This document shows, in pieces, positions 1 through 9,443 of a DNA stretch of 19,454 nt (position 1 is its first letter; the number at the start of each line of letters is the position of its first letter). This stretch comes from Candidatus Saliniplasma halalkaliphilum (GTDB lineage: Archaea; Thermoplasmatota; Thermoplasmata; Halarchaeoplasmatales; Halarchaeoplasmataceae), in the NCBI GenBank assembly GCA_019594235.1, contig JAFDTG010000018.1, positions 1 to 19,454 on the forward strand. The letters run 5' to 3'. A model generated the notes under the pieces. The model made no database searches and was not told the origin of the DNA. It worked only from the letters and a program-made list of their open reading frames with translations. The translations under genes were made by a program, and so were the position numbers.

Positions 1-1545
<1,545 letters not shown>

Positions 1546-1684
1546 TATCTAGGACTGGTACACATCCAGGTCTGCGTATGATTGGCAATCATCGGATCAT
1601 AATGATCCTATACCCTTCCCCGACAACCCTTTTTCATGTCGCCGAGTGCTCTACTTCGCAACTTAAATAATAGGATTAACGTCC

Positions 1685-1692
1685 TATTTAAA
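1685..1692 (-). promoter_or_regulatory. TATA box, proximal 23S promoter
   Basis: On the minus strand the sequence reads GGTTTAAATAGG. A start about 26 bases downstream would fall near 1661-1663, just before GTTGCGAAG, leaving a leader of roughly 115 bases before the mature 23S 5' end. This is the TATA-like box closest to the rRNA and the best candidate. Confidence 0.5.
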
Positions 1693-1757
1693 CCTTATTT
1701 TTTCCATCCCTGAACAATAAACGTCCAAGGGAGGGAATAGCTTCTAATAAGCAACCC

Positions 1758-1767
1758 CTATAAATAG
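1758..1767 (-). promoter_or_regulatory. TATA box, upstream 23S promoter candidate
   Basis: The minus strand reads CTATTTATAG, a close match to archaeal TATA boxes, which would place a transcript start near 1737. A further TATA-like AAATTTATAC lies at 1787-1796. Together with the box at 1685-1692 they suggest tandem promoters, as is common for rRNA genes. The box is nearly palindromic, so the direction is inferred from the 23S gene. Confidence 0.4.
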
Positions 1768-1934
1768 TTTGGGAATTACCTAAACGGTATAAATTTACAG
1801 GAATTTCCTACACTACTATGTACTATATAATTCTTTTAGGTGATTAACTATTCAATGACCAATATAGGTAAAGTATATTTGTTTGATTTACTATAACTCC
1901 AATTGACCAGATTGTCAGACAAGGTGTAGAGTAC

Positions 1935-2768
1935 ATGAAAAAGATACCCACAGGCGTCAGTGATCTAGACTCGATAATAAAAGGAGGGCTACCAGCAGGA
2001 TCAGTAGTCTTACTCCTTACAGAAATAGGGGCAGGTGGATTAGAATACCTTTATACATCTTCTGCGAAACTATTGAGGGTTAAAAAAAGTCCCAGAGATG
2101 TGTCGATAATTTTAGGCGATGAATGTAAAGGCTCGATATTACCTGAAGAAGTGTACTATATAACGTTCTCTCGTTCTAAACAAGATATTCTGGAAGAGGT
2201 CAAAATCTCTTTCAATCAGGATTATTACGACGCCATAGAAGAGGACCTAAATTTCAAGGATTTCTCTAATTCTTATTTTAGACGTACGATGGTACCAAAC
2301 AGTTGGACAAGGGAAAACCATCAACCATCGTTGTTTGGTGATGAATCAGATTCTAATATATTAGAGGAATTAGTGGATTTTTTAGAAGAAAAAGCCCCGG
2401 AAAACATGGTCATAATCGACTCCCTTACCGATCTACTTACAAACACATCTATAGAAAACGATAAGCTTGTAACCGTTATCAAGGGAATGAGACGGGCATC
2501 AAAAAAATGGGGTGGTGTAATATATCTTCTACTTACTAAAGGTATAATGGATCGAAGCACTGAATATCTACTCATCGATAGTGTTGACGGAGTTATGAGT
2601 TTCGAGTGGTCTAAAAGTCGCCACACATCTAAGCGGCAGAGATACATGTTCTTAGAAAAGTTCATGAGTGTTCTACCTCATTTAAAAAGAGAGAAGATCG
2701 CTAGGTTTACAGCAGAAGTAACAGATTTTGCTGGTTACAATGTAGTAAATTATGAAAAGATAAGGTGA
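1935..2768 (+). CDS. KaiC/RadA-like protein with degenerate Walker A site
   Basis: RecA-fold protein of 277 residues related to KaiC/RadA proteins. The N-terminal signature GVSDLDSIIKGGLPAG (residues 7-22) is typical of the family. Where an active member has GxxGxGKT, this protein has TEIGAGGL (29-36), so the P-loop Lys and Thr are lost. The Glu pair after the second strand is also missing: the equivalent YITFSR segment has Ser79-Arg80. A Walker B-like strand, VIIDSLTDLL with Asp162, remains. It is therefore unlikely to hydrolyse ATP and more likely acts as a structural or regulatory partner, perhaps of the intact KaiC protein whose start site lies just past its stop codon. AAGGTG at 1921-1926 precedes the ATG. 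It is the first gene of a three-gene operon with the second KaiC protein and FEN1. Fold is confident, role unknown. Confidence 0.85.
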   Translation: MKKIPTGVSDLDSIIKGGLPAGSVVLLLTEIGAGGLEYLYTSSAKLLRVKKSPRDVSIILGDECKGSILPEEVYYITFSRSKQDILEEVKISFNQDYYDAIEEDLNFKDFSNSYFRRTMVPNSWTRENHQPSLFGDESDSNILEELVDFLEEKAPENMVIIDSLTDLLTNTSIENDKLVTVIKGMRRASKKWGGVIYLLLTKGIMDRSTEYLLIDSVDGVMSFEWSKSRHTSKRQRYMFLEKFMSVLPHLKREKIARFTAEVTDFAGYNVVNYEKIR

Positions 2769-2770
2769 TC
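2763..2770 (+). promoter_or_regulatory. Shine-Dalgarno site deciding the second KaiC start
   Basis: AGGTGATC matches the complement of the 16S 3' tail and ends three bases before ATG 2774. It overlaps the stop codon of the preceding gene, so the GTG inside it is probably part of the ribosome-binding site and not a start. Confidence 0.7.
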
Positions 2771-2773
2771 AAA

Positions 2774-3481
2774 ATGGAAGAATATAAAATAGAGCAGGTT
2801 GAAACGGGTATAAGTGGTTTAGATGAAATGTTGAAAGGAGGGATACCGAAAGGTCATGTTTTCACGGTCATGGGTTCTTTCGGTACTGGTAAAACCACTT
2901 TTTCACTTCAGTACCTATGGCAGGGTCTCCAAAATAATGAATCCTGTATCTTCATCTCTCTAGAAGAAGATAAAAAGGCCATACTAGATACTGGTAGATC
3001 CTATGGATGGGATTTTGAACCTTATGTCGAAGAAAACAAGATCGCCCTTGAAAGATTGGCACCGGCTGATGCAGAGGCGACCATCTCTAAATTAAAAAGC
3101 GACCTCCCAGCTTTCATAGAATCATTTGATGCAGAACGGATAGCAATAGATTCCGTTTCGCTGCTGAACATGATGTCGAATACACCTCAAGAAAAGAGGG
3201 ATCGACTTTTCGATCTCTGTAAGATGGTCAAGGATTCAGGCGCAACTACGTTGTTAACAGCTGAAGTAAAAGATGACAATCCACGTAGTTCAAGAGATGG
3301 ATTAGTCGAATATACTGCCGATGGCGTGATTTTACTTGGATATAATCAAGCGGACAGCCAAGAGGTACAGATGAACGTACAGGTTATCAAGATGAGACGT
3401 ATCAATCATTCGAGAAAAGTAAAGCCTTACGAGATAACCGATCATGGCATCGATGTCCAAACTGAAGGTGCAGTGTTTTGA
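2774..3481 (+). CDS. KaiC/RAD55-family ATPase, intact
   Basis: Single-domain KaiC-type ATPase of 235 residues. It shows GISGLDEMLKGGIPKG (12-27), a perfect Walker A GSFGTGKT (34-41), the catalytic Glu pair in SLEE (62-65) and Walker B RIAIDS with Asp126. The late segment DNPRSSRDGLVEYTADGVI also fits the archaeal KaiC/RAD55 group, which includes signalling and repair ATPases; the exact role cannot be read from sequence. A GTG at 2765 overlaps the stop of the preceding gene, but AAGGTGATC at 2762-2770 is a strong Shine-Dalgarno site placed for the ATG at 2774, so I chose that start. The tight link to its degenerate paralogue suggests co-translation and possibly a mixed complex. FEN1 follows after 20 bases. 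Confidence 0.9.
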   Translation: MEEYKIEQVETGISGLDEMLKGGIPKGHVFTVMGSFGTGKTTFSLQYLWQGLQNNESCIFISLEEDKKAILDTGRSYGWDFEPYVEENKIALERLAPADAEATISKLKSDLPAFIESFDAERIAIDSVSLLNMMSNTPQEKRDRLFDLCKMVKDSGATTLLTAEVKDDNPRSSRDGLVEYTADGVILLGYNQADSQEVQMNVQVIKMRRINHSRKVKPYEITDHGIDVQTEGAVF

Positions 3482-3501
3482 TAAAAAGGTGAGTGGATAT
3501 A

Positions 3502-4518
3502 ATGGGTACAGCAATCGGAGATATAGTTGATTCAAAGGAAATTGATTTCGAAGACCTCAAAGGTAAGATCATAGCTGTAGATGCCTATAACATAATCTAT
3601 CAATTTTTATCGAGTATAAGACAGAGGGATGGCACCCCTCTTAAAGATTCAAATGGAAACATCACTTCACATCTCTCGGGTATATTGTACAGGAATTCGA
3701 ACCTTATCCAAGAGGGGATCAAACTGATCTATGTTTTCGACGGTAAACCAGACATAATGAAAGAGGGAACTTTAGAGAAAAGAAAGGAAAGAAAAGAGAA
3801 GGCTGACTCAGAATATGAAGAAGCCTTAGAAAGGGGGGATCTAGAAACCGCTAGAACAAAGGCACAACAGACATCTAGGATGAGTGACGAGATCGAAAAC
3901 AGCAGTAAAGAATTACTCGATGCACTAAGTATCCCGTATATTCAGGCTCCGGCGGAGGGGGAGAATCAGGCAGCACATATGGTTAGTAAAGGAGATGCAT
4001 GGGCTGTAGGTAGTCAGGATTTTGATTCGTTGTTAGTTGGTGCGGATAGATTGGTAAGAAATTTAACAGTATCTGGAAAAAGAAAACTACCTGGACGAAA
4101 TGAATACAAAGAGATCAAGCCAGAGTTGATAAATCTTGAAAAAATGCTAGATAAACTTGAGATCACCAGGGAACAACTCATAGATATTGCTTTATTATGT
4201 GGAACAGATTACAATGAGGGAGTTAAAGGTATAGGTCCTAAGAGGGGATTAAAGTACGTAAAAAAGTACGGTGGTATTGAACAAGTTTTAAAGGAAAAAG
4301 ACGAAACGATAAATAATGTTCAGGAGATCAAAGCACTGTTTTTGGAACCGAAAGTCACAGAGGATTACGATATAACTTTCAAAGACCCAGATATCAACAA
4401 AGTTAAAAAATTCCTATGTGATGAACACGACTTTTCAGAATCAAGGGTCGAGAAAGCTCTAGAGAAGATCATAGATGGGAGAAATATGGATAAACAGACT
4501 TCCTTGACCTCTTTCTAA
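3502..4518 (+). CDS. fen: Flap endonuclease 1 (FEN1)
   Basis: Structure-specific 5' flap nuclease acting on Okazaki-fragment flaps and in base excision repair; 338 residues, normal archaeal length. All expected metal ligands are present and keep the numbering known for archaeal FEN1: Asp27, Asp80, Glu152, Glu154, Asp173, Asp175, Asp236. The helix-hairpin-helix VKGIGPKRG follows Asp236. A GTG at 3493 would add three residues, but FEN1 needs the sequence Met-Gly at its N terminus and AAGGTGA at 3486-3492 is spaced for ATG 3502. The C-terminal PCNA-binding box reads QTSLTSF (332-338) and stops after the first aromatic residue; the usual form has two. It is the third gene of the operon begun by the two KaiC-type proteins and ends one base from the tail of DP2 on the other strand. 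Confidence 0.97.
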   Translation: MGTAIGDIVDSKEIDFEDLKGKIIAVDAYNIIYQFLSSIRQRDGTPLKDSNGNITSHLSGILYRNSNLIQEGIKLIYVFDGKPDIMKEGTLEKRKERKEKADSEYEEALERGDLETARTKAQQTSRMSDEIENSSKELLDALSIPYIQAPAEGENQAAHMVSKGDAWAVGSQDFDSLLVGADRLVRNLTVSGKRKLPGRNEYKEIKPELINLEKMLDKLEITREQLIDIALLCGTDYNEGVKGIGPKRGLKYVKKYGGIEQVLKEKDETINNVQEIKALFLEPKVTEDYDITFKDPDINKVKKFLCDEHDFSESRVEKALEKIIDGRNMDKQTSLTSF

Positions 4519-4519
4519 A

Positions 4520-7500
4520 TCAACAGAATTCGTCTAAACTAGGTGTGGAAACTTTATCGTTGTCAAATAATGAGTTTATCTGCATCTCTAGCTGTTCAAT
4601 CCTCTGTTTAAGATAAGGGGGTAAGTCGAATCTTTCAGTCATCTCTATAGTTGTTCTAAGATACTTTTTTACGCTACCCTCATGTACGGTTAATGTTAGA
4701 TTACCTCCGCACTGACATCCTCCACTCAGAGGAGGTCGTCTATATTTTCGATTACAACTGGTACATCTAGTCTCCTGAACGCAGAATTTGTTAAGATTTC
4801 CAATAAGGTCGGGTATGAAATGCGCCCCTATCACTCTACTCACAACATCTGTAGCGTCAACCGCACGGATCATCTTCGCCACTTTAAGCTGTGCTTCCAT
4901 CTTTTCAGTCATCTTGTCAAGCCTAGTGTACCGACTTCCGATGGGGCCCTCGGAGATATCCAATGTTTCATGAGTATAGCCAAAACCTTCGTATTGTTTC
5001 TCAGTGTGAAGTCTCTCCTCAACTATATCCATCATACCGACCAATTCTTTCGGATTGGGGTACTCAAATGTCTTTTCATAAAATTCTAAGGGGTACTTCC
5101 ATAAGCAATCCACGTTATGGGCTTCGCTGTCGATCTCATCCGGGTTGATCTTAGTGGTTAAAACCAGTGGGGCATCCATCTTTCCTCCCCTCTTTTCAGG
5201 TAAAAACTTTTGTGAGAAATTCAGCAGCCCATCCATAAGCAGCATGATACAGTCTTCGTCGCCGTCACACTGGCCGACATACAAATCATTAGCTACTAAA
5301 GTGTGATTATCGTTAACAGTGAGTGAGTAAACATAATCATCAGAATTTTTTACTATCTTTTTATCTACAATCTCATCAAACCAAATGTTGCAGTTATCTG
5401 TCATCAGACGTTGGGTTCCAACAGATGTATTTTCTAAGGAATCTTTAAGGGAGTTTGATTTTCTATTTGTGTCGAAACCAATTTCTTTTTTAAATTTGAC
5501 TATGTTTTTTGAAGTTATTTTAATTATGTGAGCTGTAAATATTTTATCAGTATGATCTATTCCTTTTTCCTCGTAGAATTCTTTAACTATTCCACTTGGG
5601 TCTCTTTCTTCTTTATATAGTTTTGAGTTTATTCCAAATCTCTTCAAGGAATAAATTATCTCATCTGCAAGTCTTTTACTTACTGTACTAGCTCTAATAT
5701 CTAATCTTTTCGAGGAGGTTGTACCATCCCCTGAAAAATAACCAGAAAGAAAACTAGATAGACAACGTTTATTAGATAAAAGTATTTGAGTAGGGATCTT
5801 TTTATTTTTTGCTTTATTTCCAGTACCAAGAACATTATTGAATAAGAAATATATCAGTTTACTTGAAGCTGTTATTTTCCATTCATTTTCTTCAAATGCA
5901 TTTATACCTAGTTTATGTTTATATACTTTTTTTAAAAAATCTCTTGAATCTCTATCAGGTATACAAATCGTGACCTGATAAAAATTTCCTTTCTTTTTTC
6001 TAGCAAATCCTTCTGCAGTATAATATCCAATCAGTTTGCTAAAATCCTCGTCTATAGTAATATATCTATTAATGCTAATTTCGTCCCTTTTACTACCTAA
6101 CTTTATTTCTTCTGGTAGAATCTCAAAAGTCTGATCCCCAAATATCTTTTTCATTATCCAATATGGAAAGCTACACCTTTGGATATAACTAGAAATTGTT
6201 TTTTTATTAATGCCAGTCTCTTCGGATAATTTTTTAAGATAAGAGTTAGTAGAAAATTTTTGTCTAAAGGTACTTTTTAGAAAATCTGATGAAATAGATC
6301 TTATCATTATTGTTTCTTCAATATCAGGTATTTTTGATAATTCTTTTAGTAGATCAATTTTATTCTCTTTACCCTCCATCTCTATTTTTTTGGGCGAAGG
6401 AATCAAATCACCTTCCTCTAAATCGAAGGCACGGTAAAATTCGATTTTATCTCCGGCTTTTAACATCTTGTGTTGAGGGGTGACTTTAAGCTCACGTCCA
6501 GATCTTGTTTTAAATTCAATATAATGATTAGGGGCGGGATGTTTAGAAACACAGGACACTTTCATCAAAGACTCTTCACCATCTTTAGAGATTGATGGGA
6601 CAAATAAGTTATCCATACCTTTATACTCGGTTCCAAAATCGTCATATTTTGTATCCCCCCGGGTAAGTTCTTTTTCAACTATCTCTTCAATTGGCTTCAA
6701 TGTCCAATCGCCCTTAGATTTAATCCATAATTTGGTATCCGGGGAAAAACAATTCCTCCGCTTTGCAGCATGGAAGAATGGATGAGCGTATCCCGCCTTT
6801 CCTTCATGATAACCGATCAATCTTCCCAATACTCCACCAGAAGTATGAGGTGCTAATCCGACCACTAGTTCACCGATAAGATCCTCCTTTCTTTCAGCTT
6901 CGTAGAAAGGGTCCACATCATAGTATTTTCTAAGTAGATCGTCAACGAATTTGGCGATCTTGACTAAATACATCCCCGCAGCTCTAGATGCGATAAAATC
7001 CTGGGTTTTCAATTCTAACATTTGGTCTGCATTTTCTAACGGCTCTCCATGGATATCTTTCTTGTAACCTAATTCTTTAGCTTTTTCGACACTGAGTCCT
7101 ATCTCTTCAGGTTTAAAATGAGTTACCGGAAGATCTGTCATGTCATATCGGCAGGTGCCGTCTTTAAAAACCCAGATGTTGTGCTTAGCCCTGAGAATGG
7201 CCTTTTCAAGAGCTTCAGGGGTCTTCTCTTTGGTCAATAACCCTTTGACACCTTTGACCCTCTTAACATTCCCTCCCCCTCCTATATTCTTTAGAGCTTC
7301 ACGGTATTTACTAGCCATATCCAATTTCTGTTTCTTCGGACCTCCGTTTCCCATGTTATTTTCCAATAATTCCCTTCTACCTCCACAGGTACACCTGATC
7401 TGGGCACCACTCTTACCACATTTACTACATCTCCTGGCACTGACTTCGACTTCTATAATCCCTTTATCCACAGCCTTATTGACCAGCCTCTGATTACCTC

Positions 7501-9274
7501 CAGCACTACCCAAAGGAAACAGCCCGTGTACCGGTGGGTTCATTTTCCTTTCTTTAGTTTTTTCCGGTCTAGCCATCCTTGCGCCGATGGTGGTTGGGGC
7601 CTTGCTGCGGATCTTGACGCCCGATAACTCAGAAAGATACTCAATGAGATCCTCCTTTTGACTTTCTCCGTGAAGTTCAAGATCACCCTCTTCGATTCCA
7701 AGTGTGAACAAGAAGGGGCGATAAATCTCGACATATATTTCGTCATCCTTCAATTCATGAGGAAGACCGATATCTTCTAAAATTTTCTTTATCTCGTCCT
7801 CGTTAGAAATGTACAAACCATCATCGATACGTGAATGCTCACTTACGAACTCTCTCAACGCTCTTAATTCCGATACATCTACGTAATCCCAGAAATAGAT
7901 ATATTTTGGATGTAAGGGATAGCCTTGTTCTCGACTCAATTCTACAGCTTTTTCCGGAGTGATCTCATTTTCACTTAAATCTACTTCCACTTCTTGAATC
8001 CACCATTCATGACAGTATGCGGCAGGGACCAGTGGATGATTATTTTCTAAGAATTCGCCGTAGGGTATAAGCATCTCTCCTATATCTAGTATCTCTTTGA
8101 CCTTACTAGCGATCTTTTTAGCCTCTTCACCGTCATCTATTCTTTTTACCGTACCGTCGTGCAAAAGTACCGTAGGTCCTTCGATCGTATCACACGGGGT
8201 GACCGCTCCTGCTTTCCCGGGTCTCTCGATTTTTATCTGAGTCCCCAGGGCCATAAATTCATCCGTAAGATACATGACTGATGGATTGACTGCTAAAGCC
8301 GCTAGACCTAGTGTCCTACCCCTTCCGTATCTAAGTCTGAATCCTCCCTTAACACTGGGATGCCCGAAGACCGGCCTACCGGCGATCGTATCTTTTATGT
8401 ACTTGAAATTTGGAGATATTCCTTCTTGTTTTTCGTCATCCGAGTCTTTTTTACTTGAAGCAAATTTCTCGATATACTCGTCGATAAATTCCCATCCCTC
8501 GATGTCCAATTTATCTACGTATTTCTTCAATTTTTGTGCTTTAAGACACATCCCCTCGGCAAGGACCAAACATGCTCCACCTCTTACTCGATTTGTATCA
8601 ACTCTTGGAAGATTCCTATTACCAGATACTTCCTCACTTTCCGTTCCTTCACCACTGATACTTACAGGGCAACCTTTAACGATGACTTCGATCTCTTCGG
8701 CAGAAGGAGTGTACTGTAAACTTCTAGTTTTTTTGTAAAGAGGTACTTCTTCTTTGAATCTTTGAATTTCTCCTGTTGTGGCTTTAAAAGAACCGATACC
8801 CAATTCCCTTCGAACTACATCCGCTATAAGTACACTTAAGGCCTGACCGGTACCACCGGCTGAACGTATGGGACCTGCGAAGGAAAGCTCTACGTAATTT
8901 GTCCCGTCGCTGTTGTCTTTGATATCTAATCCTCCGATCCCCTCTAGTGGTGCGACGAGAATACCTTCCGTTAGAACAGCCAAACCTATCCTCACAGCAT
9001 CTTCCAAGCGCTCTTTTACAGATCCCTCATCTCTATTGGCGACTTCCCTTGCTATGTGTATGGATACTTCCTCACGGTCATATTCTTCACTCAATTCCCT
9101 GATCTTTTCGGCAGTATTCTTGACTCCTGTCAATTCCTGAGCTCTCAGGGCCAAATCCTCCGCCATGGGTATTTCTACATCTTGTTCCGGATCGTAACCT
9201 TTACCTCTAGCTTCCCTAGCTACCGCATATGCCTTTAATGCAGACTGCTCAAGTTCATCAAAATAAGATTTCAT
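4520..9274 (-). CDS. polC: DNA polymerase D large subunit DP2, with intein
   Basis: Catalytic subunit of the euryarchaeal replicative polymerase PolD. The precursor has 1,584 residues; removing the 494-residue intein leaves 1,090, normal to slightly short for DP2. The N terminus (YFDELEQSALKAYAVAREAR) and the repeated glycine-rich segment around SFAGPIRSAGGTGQ are typical. Zinc-binding clusters lie near residues 615-630 (CSKCG...CTCGG) and 1500-1525 (CTSC...CQCGG). The catalytic acidic segment DGDED follows the intein junction RRN/C. The ATG at 9274 is the only start codon after the preceding in-frame stop, and it has no strong ribosome-binding site. The tail SLDEFC resembles a PCNA-binding box without its second aromatic. 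The small subunit DP1 is not in the window. The gene converges on FEN1 with one base between stops. Confidence 0.97.
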   Translation of the reverse strand: MKSYFDELEQSALKAYAVAREARGKGYDPEQDVEIPMAEDLALRAQELTGVKNTAEKIRELSEEYDREEVSIHIAREVANRDEGSVKERLEDAVRIGLAVLTEGILVAPLEGIGGLDIKDNSDGTNYVELSFAGPIRSAGGTGQALSVLIADVVRRELGIGSFKATTGEIQRFKEEVPLYKKTRSLQYTPSAEEIEVIVKGCPVSISGEGTESEEVSGNRNLPRVDTNRVRGGACLVLAEGMCLKAQKLKKYVDKLDIEGWEFIDEYIEKFASSKKDSDDEKQEGISPNFKYIKDTIAGRPVFGHPSVKGGFRLRYGRGRTLGLAALAVNPSVMYLTDEFMALGTQIKIERPGKAGAVTPCDTIEGPTVLLHDGTVKRIDDGEEAKKIASKVKEILDIGEMLIPYGEFLENNHPLVPAAYCHEWWIQEVEVDLSENEITPEKAVELSREQGYPLHPKYIYFWDYVDVSELRALREFVSEHSRIDDGLYISNEDEIKKILEDIGLPHELKDDEIYVEIYRPFLFTLGIEEGDLELHGESQKEDLIEYLSELSGVKIRSKAPTTIGARMARPEKTKERKMNPPVHGLFPLGSAGGNQRLVNKAVDKGIIEVEVSARRCSKCGKSGAQIRCTCGGRRELLENNMGNGGPKKQKLDMASKYREALKNIGGGGNVKRVKGVKGLLTKEKTPEALEKAILRAKHNIWVFKDGTCRYDMTDLPVTHFKPEEIGLSVEKAKELGYKKDIHGEPLENADQMLELKTQDFIASRAAGMYLVKIAKFVDDLLRKYYDVDPFYEAERKEDLIGELVVGLAPHTSGGVLGRLIGYHEGKAGYAHPFFHAAKRRNCFSPDTKLWIKSKGDWTLKPIEEIVEKELTRGDTKYDDFGTEYKGMDNLFVPSISKDGEESLMKVSCVSKHPAPNHYIEFKTRSGRELKVTPQHKMLKAGDKIEFYRAFDLEEGDLIPSPKKIEMEGKENKIDLLKELSKIPDIEETIMIRSISSDFLKSTFRQKFSTNSYLKKLSEETGINKKTISSYIQRCSFPYWIMKKIFGDQTFEILPEEIKLGSKRDEISINRYITIDEDFSKLIGYYTAEGFARKKKGNFYQVTICIPDRDSRDFLKKVYKHKLGINAFEENEWKITASSKLIYFLFNNVLGTGNKAKNKKIPTQILLSNKRCLSSFLSGYFSGDGTTSSKRLDIRASTVSKRLADEIIYSLKRFGINSKLYKEERDPSGIVKEFYEEKGIDHTDKIFTAHIIKITSKNIVKFKKEIGFDTNRKSNSLKDSLENTSVGTQRLMTDNCNIWFDEIVDKKIVKNSDDYVYSLTVNDNHTLVANDLYVGQCDGDEDCIMLLMDGLLNFSQKFLPEKRGGKMDAPLVLTTKINPDEIDSEAHNVDCLWKYPLEFYEKTFEYPNPKELVGMMDIVEERLHTEKQYEGFGYTHETLDISEGPIGSRYTRLDKMTEKMEAQLKVAKMIRAVDATDVVSRVIGAHFIPDLIGNLNKFCVQETRCTSCNRKYRRPPLSGGCQCGGNLTLTVHEGSVKKYLRTTIEMTERFDLPPYLKQRIEQLEMQINSLFDNDKVSTPSLDEFC
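5270..6751 (-). mobile_element. Intein with LAGLIDADG homing endonuclease inside DP2
   Basis: In-frame intein of 494 residues (precursor 842-1335). It begins CFSPDTKLWI (block A with Cys1), has block B with TPQH (intein 91-94), two dodecapeptide motifs LIGYYTAEG (240-248, acidic Glu247) and LSGYFSGDG (335-343, acidic Asp342) about 95 residues apart, and ends NDNHTLVANDLYVGQ before Cys+1. A helix-turn-helix-like stretch (LSEETGINKKTISSYIQ, within 172-191) precedes the endonuclease motifs and may read DNA. The insertion point RRN/CDGDED is a known DP2 intein site in Pyrococcus and haloarchaea. The end is unusual: Gln in place of the terminal Asn and Gly in place of the penultimate His. The intein DNA is more AT-rich than the host gene (13 G+C of 60 at 5461-5520, 26 of 60 at 8221-8280), which suggests recent acquisition. 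Confidence 0.95.
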
Positions 9275-9443
9275 CTCGTCTGAAAGCGCTAGTTCAGCCG
9301 TGTTGACCCCTCCATTTCTGCATTGTGACCTCTGTTCATATTACGATAAAACTCCAAGTAAGATGGTGTTATTAAACCTTACTGGTTCGGAATTTTATAG
9401 GCCTTTAGAAATTGATAAATAATAATTTAACGTATGTATAACT
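9275..9443. promoter_or_regulatory. Divergent promoters for DP2 and the eIF2B-like gene
   Basis: On the plus strand, ATAAATAAT near 9415-9423 is centred about 26 bases before ATG 9444, so that gene is probably leaderless. On the minus strand, CTATAAAATT (about 9391-9400) and GGTTTAATAAC (about 9369-9379) could drive DP2 with a leader of roughly 75-95 bases. The leader contains a 9-codon reading frame (9294-9323) preceded by AGAGGT. No transcript evidence can be had from the sequence alone. Confidence 0.5.
9294..9323 (-). other. Possible 9-codon upstream reading frame before DP2
   Basis: The frame encodes MQKWRGQHG and a stop, with AGAGGT at 9328-9333 as a fair ribosome-binding site. It ends 19 bases before the DP2 ATG, which itself lacks a good site, so re-initiation is conceivable. 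Such short frames occur often by chance. Confidence 0.2.

Larger units (their letters stand above)
1546..1934. promoter_or_regulatory. Divergent spacer: 23S leader and tandem promoters, KaiC operon promoter
   Basis: This 389-base spacer has no convincing protein gene, no 16S 3' end (no complement of the anti-Shine-Dalgarno tail) and no tRNA fold. The half next to 23S (1546-1660) is the transcribed leader. It holds short inverted repeats at 1579-1591, 1594-1608 and 1621-1641 plus a CTGG/CCAG stem near the mature 5' end, probably part of rRNA processing. The middle is AT-rich with TATA-like boxes in both directions. The right end holds TATA-like stretches near 1871-1881 and 1886-1897 and a GGTG ribosome-binding site for the gene at 1935. 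The roles of the boxes are inferred from sequence only. Confidence 0.6.

Noticed and set aside
1600..1660. tRNA-like string (TAGAGCACTCGGC) in the 23S leader on the minus strand
   Set aside because: No T-arm, acceptor pairing or anticodon stem can be formed around it, so it is not a tRNA gene.
2321..2665. Minus-strand frame of 114 codons under the first KaiC-like gene
   Set aside because: Shadow of a coding gene; no supporting signals.
5270..6751. Possibility that the insert in DP2 is a group I intron or a broken gene
   Set aside because: The frame is continuous through both junctions, and intein blocks A, B, C, E and F/G are all present.
7140..8738. Plus-strand frames of 117 and 154 codons opposite DP2
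   Set aside because: Antisense shadows of a highly conserved polymerase gene, Leu/Pro/Ser-rich as expected for reverse reading, with no start signals.
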